This document shows positions 33,167-41,765 of a stretch of 44,260 bases of DNA, piece after piece. The position numbers were made by a program, and so were the translations under genes. How positions within the stretch are numbered: the stretch's first letter is position 1; every line of letters begins with the position of its first letter. The stretch comes from HyVt-337 sp964428895 (GTDB lineage Bacteria > Planctomycetota > Phycisphaerae > SM23-33): the NCBI GenBank assembly GCA_964428895.1, contig CAYRZU010000021.1, positions 1 to 44,260 on the forward strand, in the 5' to 3' direction. The notes beneath the pieces were generated by a model. That model did not search any database and was not told the DNA's origin. It worked only from the letters and a program-made list of their open reading frames with translations.

Positions 33167-34206
33167 ATGACAGACGTGAGCAACAGACAAGCCGACGATG
33201 TGATCGCGGGTGTGCGGTCGGTGGCTGAAGCGCGCCTTGAGTCAATGGCGGCCGGGCTGGCCGACCACGCCGAGGGCCTCCAGCCCGGCAAGATGCTCCG
33301 GACTCGCCTGGCCGCCAGGATGGTCGAGAGTGGGGCCCCCGGGATCGAGCCAGGCACACTGCACGCTGTCTGTGCCGCGACGGAACTGGCCCACACCGCC
33401 AGCCTCTGTCATGACGATGTGGTCGACAACGCGCTGATTCGCCGGTCGATGCCCACGCTGTGGCAGTCGGCCGGTCCCTCCGGCGCGATTCTGATCGGCG
33501 ACCTACTGCTGTGCGAGGCCATCAACCTGGTCATGGCGGCCGAGGCGGGGAGATTCCTGCCCGCCTACGTGGCGAAGGTCCAGGAGGTCGTTGCCGCCGA
33601 GGCCGAGCAGGAACTCCGCTGGCGTGGCCGACGTCCGGATGAGGCGACCTNNNNNNNNNNNNNNNNNNNNNNNNNNNNNNNNNNNNNNNNNNNNNNNNNN
33701 NNNNNNNNNNNNNNNNNNNNNNNNNNNNNNNNNNNNNNNNNNNNNNNNNNGCCGAGGCCGAGCAGGAACTCCGCTGGCGTGGCCGACGTCCGGATGAGGC
33801 GACCTCGCTGCGACTGGCTCGCGGCAAGACCGGGGCGTTGTTCGCGTTCGCGGCGATGTGTTGCGGCGGCGACGACACGGCCCTGACCGCGGCGTTGGAG
33901 GAAGTGGGCTACCGGATCGGCACGGCCTATCAGTTGGCCGACGATCTGCTGGACGTGATCGGCGACGACGCTGCGGCCGGCAAGACCCTGGGCACCGACG
34001 AGCAGCGTGAGAAGTTCACCCTGGCCCTGAGCGGTGAGCAGGGGGCGCGGGTGACAGCCGACCAGATCGGCCATTTGTGCAACTCGTCCGGGGAACTGCT
34101 GGTTGACTTTCCGGAGGCCCACAAAGGCTTGCGGACATTCCTACTTGAAGATCTTCAGCCGGTGTTGTACCGGCATCTGGCCCTATCGGTGGAGTTGAAG
34201 GCATGA
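33167..34206 (+). CDS. Polyprenyl diphosphate synthase (interrupted by a false assembly gap)
   Basis: A trans-isoprenyl diphosphate synthase that lengthens isoprenoid chains for the quinone side chain. The first Asp-rich motif is DDVVD at 83-87 (SLCHDDVVDN), and the second is DDLLD in YQLADDLLDVIGDD. The N run 33651-33750 breaks the frame. The 55 bases before it are repeated exactly after it, and removing the N run with one copy (155 bases) restores a single frame of 294 codons. The real protein is therefore about 294 aa, slightly short for the family (~320). The start ATG 33167 has AGGAAGG upstream. The stop overlaps the nqrA start (ATGA), which links quinone supply to the sodium pump. Confidence 0.88.
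33596..33805. other. False assembly gap: 55-bp identical contig ends around 100 N
   Basis: 33596-33650 and 33751-33805 are identical over 55 bases, with exactly 100 N between. Collapsing them puts the two halves of the polyprenyl synthase in one frame. This is the signature of two overlapping contigs joined by a scaffolder without merging. Confidence 0.93.
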
Positions 34207-35582
34207 GGTTCCGAGGCGGCTACGACGTATTCATCAAGGGCAGGCCTTCGGCGAAGGTGGAGATTCTACCCGACCCCGATGTCCTGCACCTGCCTCTGCA
34301 CAGCCGGCGGTTCGATTTCGCTGAGGTCTGTGTAGCCGACGGGCAGGAGGTCCGGACCGGGGCGGTTCTGGCCAAGGACAACGATCACTACGGCGTTCCG
34401 CTGTTGGCGCCGCGCGGCGGCACGGTTCGGCTGGGTCGGCCCGCCGGCCACATCACGCTGACCGATCTGCATCCGGACGATGAGGAGCCGTGTCCGCTGG
34501 ATGAGGCCACCCATATTGCAGGCGACGGCGGATCCATCGGCATCAAGCGATACAAACTGCTGAACCTGGGAGCGTGGCAGTTCTTCTCCGACGTTCACAC
34601 CGGGCGCGTGGTGGACCCCTTCGGTATGCCGACCGGCGTGATTGTCTCCACACTGCACCTCGAGCCGTTCCAGGCTCGCGGCGACGTGCAGCTTCGTAAG
34701 CGGCTGGTTGCTTTTACCCGCGGGCTGGAGCATCTGCAGACGCTCCTGGAATACGAGCCCATCTATCTGCTCATGCCCGACATCCGTTCGCCGCTGGCCG
34801 CCGAGGTCCGCCAGACGATCCGCGGTTACGCTTGGGCCAAGCTGGTCGAAGTGCCGCTGCGGTATCCGTTCGACAACCTGTCGCTGCTGAGTCGTCGCCT
34901 GGGCCTTAAGCCCACGCCTGACAAGCCCGTCTGGGCCGTGCCGACCGGCGGCATTTTGGCGGCGGATCGGGCCTTGACCTTGAACAAGCCCTGTAACGTG
35001 CAGATTCTCACCGTGGGCGGGCCGGCCGCTGAGAAGCCCATCCACCTCAAGGCCATGCCGGGCTATCCAATCAAGGATATCCTGGCTGGGCGAACGACCG
35101 GAGAGGACGTTCGTGTGATCGAAGGCGGCATTCTGACCGGGCGCCAACTCAGCGACGACCACGTCGGCCTGGACATCGAATGCACGGGCCTGACGGTCCT
35201 GGCCGAGCAGACCCGTCGCGAGATGCTCAGCTTCGTGAGGCCGGGCTGGTCCCGACGGTCTTACAGCAAGTGCTTCGTCAGCGCGATTCGCGGCCGATTC
35301 CTGGAAGAGCCCACCACCGCCTTGCGGGGGGAACTGCGGCCATGCGTGGCGTGCGGCCATTGCGTGAAGGTCTGTCCCGCCGAGATTATGCCCAATGCGA
35401 TTCACAAGCTGCTCTATCAGGACGACCTGGATGGGGCTCAGCGGCTGCGGGTGGACCTGTGTATCGAGTGCGGATTGTGTTCCTACGTGTGCCCGTCGAA
35501 GATCGATCTGCGAGATCAGTTCATCGCCGCCAGTGCTGAAATCGAGCGCGAGCGGCTGGCCGAACAGGAGGCTGAGGCATGA
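34203..35582 (+). CDS. nqrA: NqrA-like subunit with RnfC-type double [4Fe-4S] C-terminus
   Basis: A 459-aa cytoplasmic subunit. The N-terminal ~370 residues follow NqrA: a barrel-sandwich start (LAPRGGTVRLG), and blocks such as VSTLHLEPFQARGD and QILTVGGPAAEKPIHLKAMPG. It lacks the NADH/FMN-binding 51-kDa-like region of RnfC. The tail differs from classical NqrA, which has no Fe-S clusters: CVACGHCVKVCP from residue 381 and CIECGLCSYVCPSK from residue 420 form two [4Fe-4S] sites as in RnfC. It would add an electron path to a sodium-translocating NADH:quinone reductase. The gene starts in ATGA with the polyprenyl synthase and overlaps nqrB by four bases. Confidence 0.85.
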   Translation: MRFRGGYDVFIKGRPSAKVEILPDPDVLHLPLHSRRFDFAEVCVADGQEVRTGAVLAKDNDHYGVPLLAPRGGTVRLGRPAGHITLTDLHPDDEEPCPLDEATHIAGDGGSIGIKRYKLLNLGAWQFFSDVHTGRVVDPFGMPTGVIVSTLHLEPFQARGDVQLRKRLVAFTRGLEHLQTLLEYEPIYLLMPDIRSPLAAEVRQTIRGYAWAKLVEVPLRYPFDNLSLLSRRLGLKPTPDKPVWAVPTGGILAADRALTLNKPCNVQILTVGGPAAEKPIHLKAMPGYPIKDILAGRTTGEDVRVIEGGILTGRQLSDDHVGLDIECTGLTVLAEQTRREMLSFVRPGWSRRSYSKCFVSAIRGRFLEEPTTALRGELRPCVACGHCVKVCPAEIMPNAIHKLLYQDDLDGAQRLRVDLCIECGLCSYVCPSKIDLRDQFIAASAEIERERLAEQEAEA

Positions 35583-36655
35583 AGTGGGTGGAGAACCTCC
35601 TGAATAGGGCCCGGCCGATGTTCGAAGAGGGCGGGCACTTCCACGCCTTCAAGCCCGTCTTCGACGCGATGGACGCGTTTCTATTCGCGCCGCTGGAGCG
35701 AACCGTTACCTCGCCGCACGTTCGCGACGCCTTGGACGTGAAGCGGTACATGTCCATGGTGATCGTGGCGATGGTGCCGTGCCTGTTGGCGTCGATCTAC
35801 TTCTTCGGCCTGCGGGTGCTGGCGATGATCGTGGTCTCCTACGCCGTTGGCGGGGCCGTCGAAGTGCTCTTTGCGGTCGTCCGCAAGGAGGAAATCAATG
35901 AAGGCTTCCTGGTCACCGGGCTGCTGTTCCCGCTGGTCCTGCCGCCGGCCCTGCCGCTGTGGATGGTGGGGGTGGGGGTGGCGTTCGGCGTGCTGGTGGG
36001 CAAGGAGTTGTTCGGCGGCACGGGCCGAAACCTGTTCAACCCCGCGTTGGTGGGGCGGTGCTTCCTGGCGCTGAGTTACCCCAAGGCCATGTCCAGCGAT
36101 TGGCTCGAGCCCGGCAGCGGCTTGTTCGGGCGCGCCACGGAGTGGGCGTCCGACGTGGTCACCGAAGCGACGCCTCTGGCCGCGGCCAAGAACGGTCAGT
36201 GGGCATCCTTGCCCGACTTGCTGCTGGGCAACGTCACCGGCAGTGCGGGCGAAACGTCGGCTTTGGCCCTGATCCTGGGCGGCGTGCTGCTCGTGGCGAT
36301 CGGGGTGGCCAACTGGCGGACCGTGGCGGCTACGCTGGCGAGCTTTGCGTTGATGACGGTCTTCATTGTCCGCGGAGACGGGCAGGTGGCGCACGATACG
36401 GTGTGGCACCTGTTGTCGGGCGGGCTGTTGTTCGGAGCGTTCTTTATGGCCACCGATCCGGTGACCAGCCCGATGACCTCGGGCGGCAAGTGGGTCTACG
36501 GCCTGCTAATCGGCGTGGCGACGGCGCTGATTCGCCACTACACCGGCTATGTCGAGGGCGTGATGTTCGCCATTCTGCTGGGCAACGTGTTCGCACCGGT
36601 GCTGGACGAAGTCTTCATATCGCTGCACGTCAGGAGGCTGTCACGTGAAGGGTAA
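35579..36655 (+). CDS. nqrB: Na+-translocating NADH:quinone reductase subunit B
   Basis: A 358-aa membrane subunit of the NqrB/RnfD family. It opens with the typical cytoplasmic stretch (FEEGGHFHAFKPVFDAMDAF). About ten helices follow, with the conserved GGTGRNLFNPALVGRCF loop and MATDPVTSPMT near the end. The Thr in VVTEATPLAAA is the likely covalent FMN site. It is part of the ion channel and quinone site. It overlaps nqrA by four bases and nqrC by eleven. Confidence 0.93.
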   Translation: MKWVENLLNRARPMFEEGGHFHAFKPVFDAMDAFLFAPLERTVTSPHVRDALDVKRYMSMVIVAMVPCLLASIYFFGLRVLAMIVVSYAVGGAVEVLFAVVRKEEINEGFLVTGLLFPLVLPPALPLWMVGVGVAFGVLVGKELFGGTGRNLFNPALVGRCFLALSYPKAMSSDWLEPGSGLFGRATEWASDVVTEATPLAAAKNGQWASLPDLLLGNVTGSAGETSALALILGGVLLVAIGVANWRTVAATLASFALMTVFIVRGDGQVAHDTVWHLLSGGLLFGAFFMATDPVTSPMTSGGKWVYGLLIGVATALIRHYTGYVEGVMFAILLGNVFAPVLDEVFISLHVRRLSREG

Positions 36656-37259
36656 TCTCTACACGCTGGTCTATGCGGCGGTGCTGGCGGTGGTCTGTGC
36701 AACGGCCCTGACGGCGGTGGACCGCTTCACGGCCGAGAGACGAGCCGCCAACGCCTTGGCCGAGGAAACTCGCAACATGCTGACGGTGTTGGACGTGCCG
36801 TTCGACAGGAAGGCCTCCGCCGACGAACTGCTGGCGCTGTTTGCCGAGAACGTTCGCACGGAGACACGCGGGTCGTTGGCCTATTACGTCTACGACCATC
36901 CGCAGGCCGGGACGCTCTGGGCGGTGCGGTTCAAGGGTCAAGGCCTGTGGGCCCCGGTCGAGGGCTTGCTGTGCCTCAAGAACGATCTCCGGACGATCTA
37001 CGGCATTTCGTTCTACAAACAGGAAGAAACGCCCGGTCTGGGCGGCGAGATATCGGCCGATTGGTTCCAGGACCAGTTCCAGGGCAAGCTCGTGGCGACC
37101 GACACGGACACCGGCATCCGGATTGTCCGCGACGGCGCCGATGCCGACAACGAGGTCGACGCCATCTCCGGGGCGACCATGACGTGCGACAAGGTTGAAG
37201 CCATGCTCAATGAGTTGATTGCGGTGATGGTTGAGGAGGACGCAACGGATGTCGAGTAG
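36645..37259 (+). CDS. nqrC: Na+-translocating NADH:quinone reductase subunit C
   Basis: A 204-aa protein with one N-terminal helix and an extracytoplasmic FMN domain. The flavinylation motif is SGATMT at 175-180, with Thr180 as the FMN attachment residue. It is a little shorter than the usual ~260 aa. The start is GTG 36645 with AGGAGG seven bases upstream. Attachment of FMN needs the ApbE flavin transferase, which is not encoded in the window. Confidence 0.93.
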   Translation: MKGNLYTLVYAAVLAVVCATALTAVDRFTAERRAANALAEETRNMLTVLDVPFDRKASADELLALFAENVRTETRGSLAYYVYDHPQAGTLWAVRFKGQGLWAPVEGLLCLKNDLRTIYGISFYKQEETPGLGGEISADWFQDQFQGKLVATDTDTGIRIVRDGADADNEVDAISGATMTCDKVEAMLNELIAVMVEEDATDVE

Positions 37260-38142
37260 TCAACCGGCAACGTGTGGGCCTTGCAGCAGTGGCCTTTGCG
37301 GAGGCAAGGGCAAGCGCACCATGGCCGATGGCGTGTGGACGGCCAACCCCGTGGCCATTCAGGTGCTGGGCGTCTGCTCGGCGTTGGCGGTGACCAACCG
37401 CTTTGAAAACTCCTTGGTGATGGGACTGGCGTTGATCTTCGTATGCGTGGGCTCGAACCTGTTCGTCTCGCTGCTGCGGAATATCACGCCGCGGCGGATT
37501 CGGATGATCGCGGAAGTGGCCATTATCGCCACGTTCGTGATTGTCTTCGACCAGATGCTCAAGGCTTACTACTGGGACATGTCCAAGCAGCTCGGGCCTT
37601 ACGTGGGCCTGATCATCACCAACTGCATCGTGATGGGCCGGGCCGAGGCGTTCGCGCTGCAGAATCCGCCGATCGTGTCGATGGTGGACGGTATGGCCAA
37701 CGGGCTGGGCTACACGGCGGTGCTGGGCATCATCGGGTTCGTCCGCGAACTGCTGGGGACCGGCAGCGTGCCCGCGATGGGCGTGATCATCAAGGCCCTG
37801 AGCTGGGTGTCTGTGGCAACATCCTCCTTGATATCTCCGGTGTTTCTGATCCTAGCGGTGGTCCTCATCGTCGTTGTCCTGGGCCTATTGGCCATGCGGT
37901 TCGGCTACTTGCCCATGTTCGTGCTGGTTGTCGTGTGTTTGTCCGTGGCCGCCGTGATTTCACTGCTGCGCTGGGGAGCGGACACGCCGATGGGCGCCCC
38001 GGTGACCTTGCCTGCGTGGTATACGCCCAGCCAACTGATGGTCCTAGCGCCGGGGGCATTCGTGGCGCTGGGGTTCCTGATAGCGATCTTCAACGCCATT
38101 AACGACACCAATGACTCCGATGGCAAGGAGGGCGCGTCATGA
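37249..38142 (+). CDS. nqrD: Na+-translocating NADH:quinone reductase subunit D, with Cys-rich N-terminal extension
   Basis: A 297-aa protein; the NqrD/RnfE core (NPVAIQVLGVCSALAVTNRF, then GLIITNCIVMGRAEAFA) has the six-helix layout and the Cys residues of the intramembrane iron site. Family members are ~210 aa. Here there is an added N-terminal stretch with Cys9, Cys12 and Cys17 (CGPCSSGLC) and a longer C-terminal part with two more helices. Start ATG 37249 is supported by GAGGAGG eight bases upstream; ATG 37321 (MADGVW) is a possible shorter start. It overlaps nqrC by 11 bases and nqrE by four. Confidence 0.9.
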   Translation: MSSSQPATCGPCSSGLCGGKGKRTMADGVWTANPVAIQVLGVCSALAVTNRFENSLVMGLALIFVCVGSNLFVSLLRNITPRRIRMIAEVAIIATFVIVFDQMLKAYYWDMSKQLGPYVGLIITNCIVMGRAEAFALQNPPIVSMVDGMANGLGYTAVLGIIGFVRELLGTGSVPAMGVIIKALSWVSVATSSLISPVFLILAVVLIVVVLGLLAMRFGYLPMFVLVVVCLSVAAVISLLRWGADTPMGAPVTLPAWYTPSQLMVLAPGAFVALGFLIAIFNAINDTNDSDGKEGAS

Positions 38143-38729
38143 GCGATCTGTCCCCGTTGGTCATCATCATTGCCGCGATTTTCACCAGCAACATCCTGCT
38201 GGCGAACTTCCTGGGCATGTGTTCGTTCCTGGCTTGTTCCACGCAGGTCAGCACGGCGTTGGGATTGGGCGCGGCGGTGATCTTTGTGATGACGGCCACT
38301 ACGGCCATCAATTTCGCGGTCTATCACGGGCTGCTCGTGCCGCTAGAATTGGTGCACTTGCAGTTCATCGTGTTCATTGCGGTGATCGCGGCGTTCGTGC
38401 AATTCGTAGAAATGTTCGTGGAACGATTTAGCCCCAGGCTCTACCACGCGCTGGGCATCTTCCTGCCGCTGATCACGGTCAACTGCGCGATCCTAGGCGC
38501 CTCGCTGTTCATGATCATCCGGGACTACAACTTCCTGCAGTCGGTGGGGTTCGGCTTTGGCGGCGGGCTTGGCTGGACGCTGGCGATTGTGCTGATGGCG
38601 GGCCTGCGGCAGAAGATGGGTTACAGCAACATCCCGCGGCCGTTCCGCGGCGTGGCTATTGTCATGGTAATTACCGGCGTCATGGCGATGGTGTTCATGG
38701 GCTTCGCGGGCATGGTGAATATTCAGTAG
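38139..38729 (+). CDS. nqrE: Na+-translocating NADH:quinone reductase subunit E
   Basis: A 196-aa six-helix protein of the NqrE/RnfA family, the inverted partner of NqrD. It has NILLANFLGMCSFLACS in helix 1-2 and LITVNCAILGASLFM in the second half; the two Cys regions contribute to the iron site between NqrD and NqrE. Length is normal (~200 aa). It follows nqrD in ATGA and precedes nqrF by six bases. Confidence 0.94.
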   Translation: MSDLSPLVIIIAAIFTSNILLANFLGMCSFLACSTQVSTALGLGAAVIFVMTATTAINFAVYHGLLVPLELVHLQFIVFIAVIAAFVQFVEMFVERFSPRLYHALGIFLPLITVNCAILGASLFMIIRDYNFLQSVGFGFGGGLGWTLAIVLMAGLRQKMGYSNIPRPFRGVAIVMVITGVMAMVFMGFAGMVNIQ

Positions 38730-38735
38730 CGAATC

Positions 38736-39827
38736 ATGATCTACGTTTTAGCCATAGCGGTGTTTGGCGGGTTGCTGGTCGGGTTGGCGGCGGTGCTCTC
38801 GATGGCCGAGAAGCTGCTGGTCAACTACGGCATCTGTGAGATCGACGTCAACGCCGGCGAGCGGACGCTCGAAGTCGAAGGCGGCCAGAGCCTGCTGTCG
38901 GGGTTGATCGAATCGAAGATATTCATCCCCTCCGCGTGCGGCGGGCGGGGTTCGTGCGGCCACTGCAAGATTACGGTCCTCGAAGGCGGCGGCCCGATCC
39001 TTCCGACGGAGACGCCGTTCATGACCCGCGCGGAGCTGAAGAGCAACGTTCGCCTGGCCTGTCAGGTCAAAATCCGCGAGGCCGTCAAGGTCAAGATTCC
39101 CGAGGACCTGCTCAACGTTAAGCTTTTCAGCGGAACGGTGGGCTCGACCCGGTCGGTCACCCACGACATCAAGGAAATCCGGTTCGATCTGATCGAGCCG
39201 GCTGAGATTTCTCACCGCCCGGGGCAGTACGTTCAGATTCAGGCGCCCTCGTCGGAAGGGCCTGTCTTCCGGGCTTACTCGATCAGTTCCGCCAGCTACG
39301 AAAGGAACGTGGTGGAGCTGGACGTGCGGATCGTCCCGGACGGCATCGGTTCGACCTACTTGCACGGCTTGGAAGTGGGCGACCCTGTTGTTTTCACCGG
39401 ACCTTACGGGGAGTTCCGCCTCAATGAAGATCCCGACACCGAGATTATCTGTGTCGGTGGCGGGTGCGGCATGGCCCCGATGAAGAACATCATCTTCTCG
39501 TTGTACGACCAGTGGCCGGGCCGATCGTGCTGGCTGTTCTTTGGCTGTCGGACCACGGCCGACGTGTTCTATCTGGAAGAGTTCCGCGCCCTGGCGGAGA
39601 AGCACCCGAACTTCAAGGTGGTCTACGCGCTGTCCGATCCGGTGGCTGAGGGCGAGCAGTGGGATGGCGAGTCGGGCTTCATTCACCTGTCGGTGGACAA
39701 GTTCCTGGAAGCTGACGTGAAGCGACAGGCCTTCCTGTGCGGCCCGCCGCCGATGATCGAGGCGGTTACGCGCGTGCTTGAGGACAAGGGCATCAAGCCC
39801 GACGATATCTTCTACGACAAGTTCTAG
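38736..39827 (+). CDS. nqrF: Na+-translocating NADH:quinone reductase subunit F
   Basis: A 363-aa electron-entry subunit. One N-terminal helix (residues 2-24) is followed by a [2Fe-2S] ferredoxin domain with Cys68, Cys74, Cys77 and Cys109 (ACGGRGSCGHC, LACQVKI). The FAD domain has RAYSISSASYE, and the NADH domain has CVGGGCGMAPMKN and FLCGPPPM. Typical NqrF is ~405 aa; this one is shorter, mostly in the FAD domain. It oxidises NADH and passes electrons to the iron site and the flavins of NqrC and NqrB. The ATG lacks a strong ribosome-binding site and may depend on coupling from nqrE. Confidence 0.93.
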   Translation: MIYVLAIAVFGGLLVGLAAVLSMAEKLLVNYGICEIDVNAGERTLEVEGGQSLLSGLIESKIFIPSACGGRGSCGHCKITVLEGGGPILPTETPFMTRAELKSNVRLACQVKIREAVKVKIPEDLLNVKLFSGTVGSTRSVTHDIKEIRFDLIEPAEISHRPGQYVQIQAPSSEGPVFRAYSISSASYERNVVELDVRIVPDGIGSTYLHGLEVGDPVVFTGPYGEFRLNEDPDTEIICVGGGCGMAPMKNIIFSLYDQWPGRSCWLFFGCRTTADVFYLEEFRALAEKHPNFKVVYALSDPVAEGEQWDGESGFIHLSVDKFLEADVKRQAFLCGPPPMIEAVTRVLEDKGIKPDDIFYDKF

Positions 39828-39838
39828 GAGTCTGTGCC

Positions 39839-40291
39839 ATGGCCGTAACGACCATTGCAGATGTGCTCAAACAGGCGGAGCGTTTTGAGCAGATGTTGGC
39901 GGACTACTACGCCGACTTGGCCGAGCACACGTCGCGGGAAGGGGTGCGGATGCTGACAGACTACATGAGCCGCCATCGCGTGCGCATGCACGAGGAACTG
40001 GCCAAACTGGCGGCGGATCGGGTCGAGCACATCAGCGCCTCGCCGCTTCGGTATCAGCCTCAGGCGGCGGACTGCAAATGCTTCGACGGGCTGGACCTTC
40101 CGCCCGACGCAACGGCCAGTCAGGTCCTCGACGTGGCCATGGTGTTGGACGAGTGCCTGATGAACCTGTATCGGCAGGTGCTTCAGCAGGATGTCGAGCC
40201 GGAGGTCTACGATCTGTTCGAGAGCCTGCTGCGGTCTGAACAGCGGGACGAGATTGAGTTGAAGAAGATCCGAGCGATGGACTACTTCTAG
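39839..40291 (+). CDS. Ferritin-like four-helix protein
   Basis: A 150-aa helical protein. Glu and His residues are spaced as in ferritin/rubrerythrin-type diiron bundles: FEQMLADYYADLAEH in helix 1, SRHRVRMHEELAKL in helix 2, VLDECLMNLYRQVL in helix 3 and SEQRDEIELKKI in helix 4. The metal site is inferred, not certain. It begins 11 bases after nqrF and overlaps the sensor kinase start by one base, so it belongs to the operon. A role in redox or iron sensing for the following two-component pair, or in oxygen protection of the Nqr clusters, is speculation from position. Confidence 0.6.
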   Translation: MAVTTIADVLKQAERFEQMLADYYADLAEHTSREGVRMLTDYMSRHRVRMHEELAKLAADRVEHISASPLRYQPQAADCKCFDGLDLPPDATASQVLDVAMVLDECLMNLYRQVLQQDVEPEVYDLFESLLRSEQRDEIELKKIRAMDYF

Positions 40292-41763
40292 TGACGGATG
40301 GAGGCCCAACTCCGGCGGCGAGCTTCGTCTTGCCGCTTCTCGATGAGTCGGCACGGGCGCCGGAGGCCCGGCCCGTGGGCCCTGCCCGTCATGTCCAGGC
40401 GCTTCCGGCCCCGCTGCTGGTCCGCAACGCCGGATGGTTCTGCCGGCTGCGGTGGCTGGTGATTGGCACGTTGGCGGCGTTCGGCGTGGCGGGGATGTCC
40501 GATCGATTGATGTCGAAGGTGGGTTTGCGCGTGCCTGGCCTGTGGCCGTTCGCGGTGGCGGCGGTGTTGCTGCTGAGCAACGTGGTGTTCCTGACTCACG
40601 CGCGAGCGGTTCGGCGCGACCTACGAGCTCGCACGGCCAAGGCGAATCTATGGGGTCAGATCGTGGTGGACTTGGTTGTCCTGACGGCGGTCATTCACTT
40701 CGTTGGCAGCACACAAACGTACGTGGCCTTTACCTATCTGTTCCACATCGCCTTGGCGTGCGTGTTCCTACCTCGCCGCGAGAGCTTGCTCGTAACGCTC
40801 TTGGCCGGCGTGCTCTATGGCGCATGCACATTGCTGGAATGGCGGGGCGTGGTCCCTTCCGGAGGCATGTTCACCGAAGGCGTCCTGGACGGCTCGCCAG
40901 TGGCATCGGGGGAGGGTTGGTTCGTGACAGTGGGGTCAGCCGTGGCGATCTGGCTGGTGGTGTGGTACCTGATCTCGAAGCTCTCGACGCTGGTCCGGCG
41001 ACGAGACCTGCAATTGGCTGAGACCAATAAGCGGCTGTTGGCATCTCTGGACGAACGCCGACGACACATGCTGGTAACGACCCATGAACTAAAGGCGCCG
41101 TTCGCGGCCATTCACGCCAACGCGCAGTTGCTTAGCGACGGCTACTGTGGCGAGCTGCCCGCCCAGGCCATGGAGGTCCTCCGGCGAATTACCGCTCGTT
41201 GTCAGAGACTGACCAGCGAGATTCAAGAGATGCTCCAACTGGCCAACTTGACGTCAACGAGTCAGGGCATGCCCGATCGGGCTGAACTGGATCTGGTGCA
41301 CCTGCTGCAATGGGCGATTGCCCGGAGTGAATCACGCGCGACGAAGCGGGGCGTGACGATTCAAAGCGACCTGCAGCCGGCGATGGTGTCGGGCGTGGAA
41401 GATCATCTTAAGATGATGCTGGGCAACCTGGTAGCCAACGCCGTGATCTATTCCCTCGAAGGGGGGTGTGTGCGAGTGACCTGCCGAGCCGAGGACAACG
41501 GCGCCGTCGTTCGAATTGCCGACGAGGGGATCGGGATTGATGCCGCCAAGCTGCACCACATTTTCGACGAGCATTTTCGCACCAGCCGCGCCGCCCAGCA
41601 CAATAGGGAATCCTCCGGACTTGGCTTGGCCATTGTGCGACAAGTCGCTCAAAGCCACCAGATCCGTTTGCGCGTGGAATCACAGCCCGGCAGCGGCACC
41701 ACGTTTCACTTGATGTTTGGCCGCGTCGGAGCGATGCTCGACGAGGGGCTCAGAGGAGACTGA
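40291..41763 (+). CDS. Membrane sensor histidine kinase
   Basis: A 490-aa kinase. About five to six helices span residues ~45-235 without a large external loop, so the signal is probably sensed in the membrane. A short coiled segment leads to the dimerisation domain with phospho-acceptor His265 in TTHELKAPF. The ATPase domain has N box NLVANAVIYS, G1 DEGIGID, and G2 SSGLGLAIVRQV. Start GTG 40291 overlaps the previous stop by one base. It is followed after two bases by a receiver protein, its likely partner. Its place behind nqr suggests sensing of quinone or redox state, by inference. Confidence 0.9.
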   Translation: MTDGGPTPAASFVLPLLDESARAPEARPVGPARHVQALPAPLLVRNAGWFCRLRWLVIGTLAAFGVAGMSDRLMSKVGLRVPGLWPFAVAAVLLLSNVVFLTHARAVRRDLRARTAKANLWGQIVVDLVVLTAVIHFVGSTQTYVAFTYLFHIALACVFLPRRESLLVTLLAGVLYGACTLLEWRGVVPSGGMFTEGVLDGSPVASGEGWFVTVGSAVAIWLVVWYLISKLSTLVRRRDLQLAETNKRLLASLDERRRHMLVTTHELKAPFAAIHANAQLLSDGYCGELPAQAMEVLRRITARCQRLTSEIQEMLQLANLTSTSQGMPDRAELDLVHLLQWAIARSESRATKRGVTIQSDLQPAMVSGVEDHLKMMLGNLVANAVIYSLEGGCVRVTCRAEDNGAVVRIADEGIGIDAAKLHHIFDEHFRTSRAAQHNRESSGLGLAIVRQVAQSHQIRLRVESQPGSGTTFHLMFGRVGAMLDEGLRGD

Positions 41764-41765
41764 CC

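Noticed and set aside
33596..33805. A real tandem repeat inside the polyprenyl synthase
   Set aside because: The two copies are identical to the base, flank exactly 100 N, and their collapse restores the frame. This is an assembly overlap.
34266..35405. 379-aa open frame on the minus strand
   Set aside because: Antisense to nqrA, which has clear Fe-S motifs and coupled starts on the plus strand.
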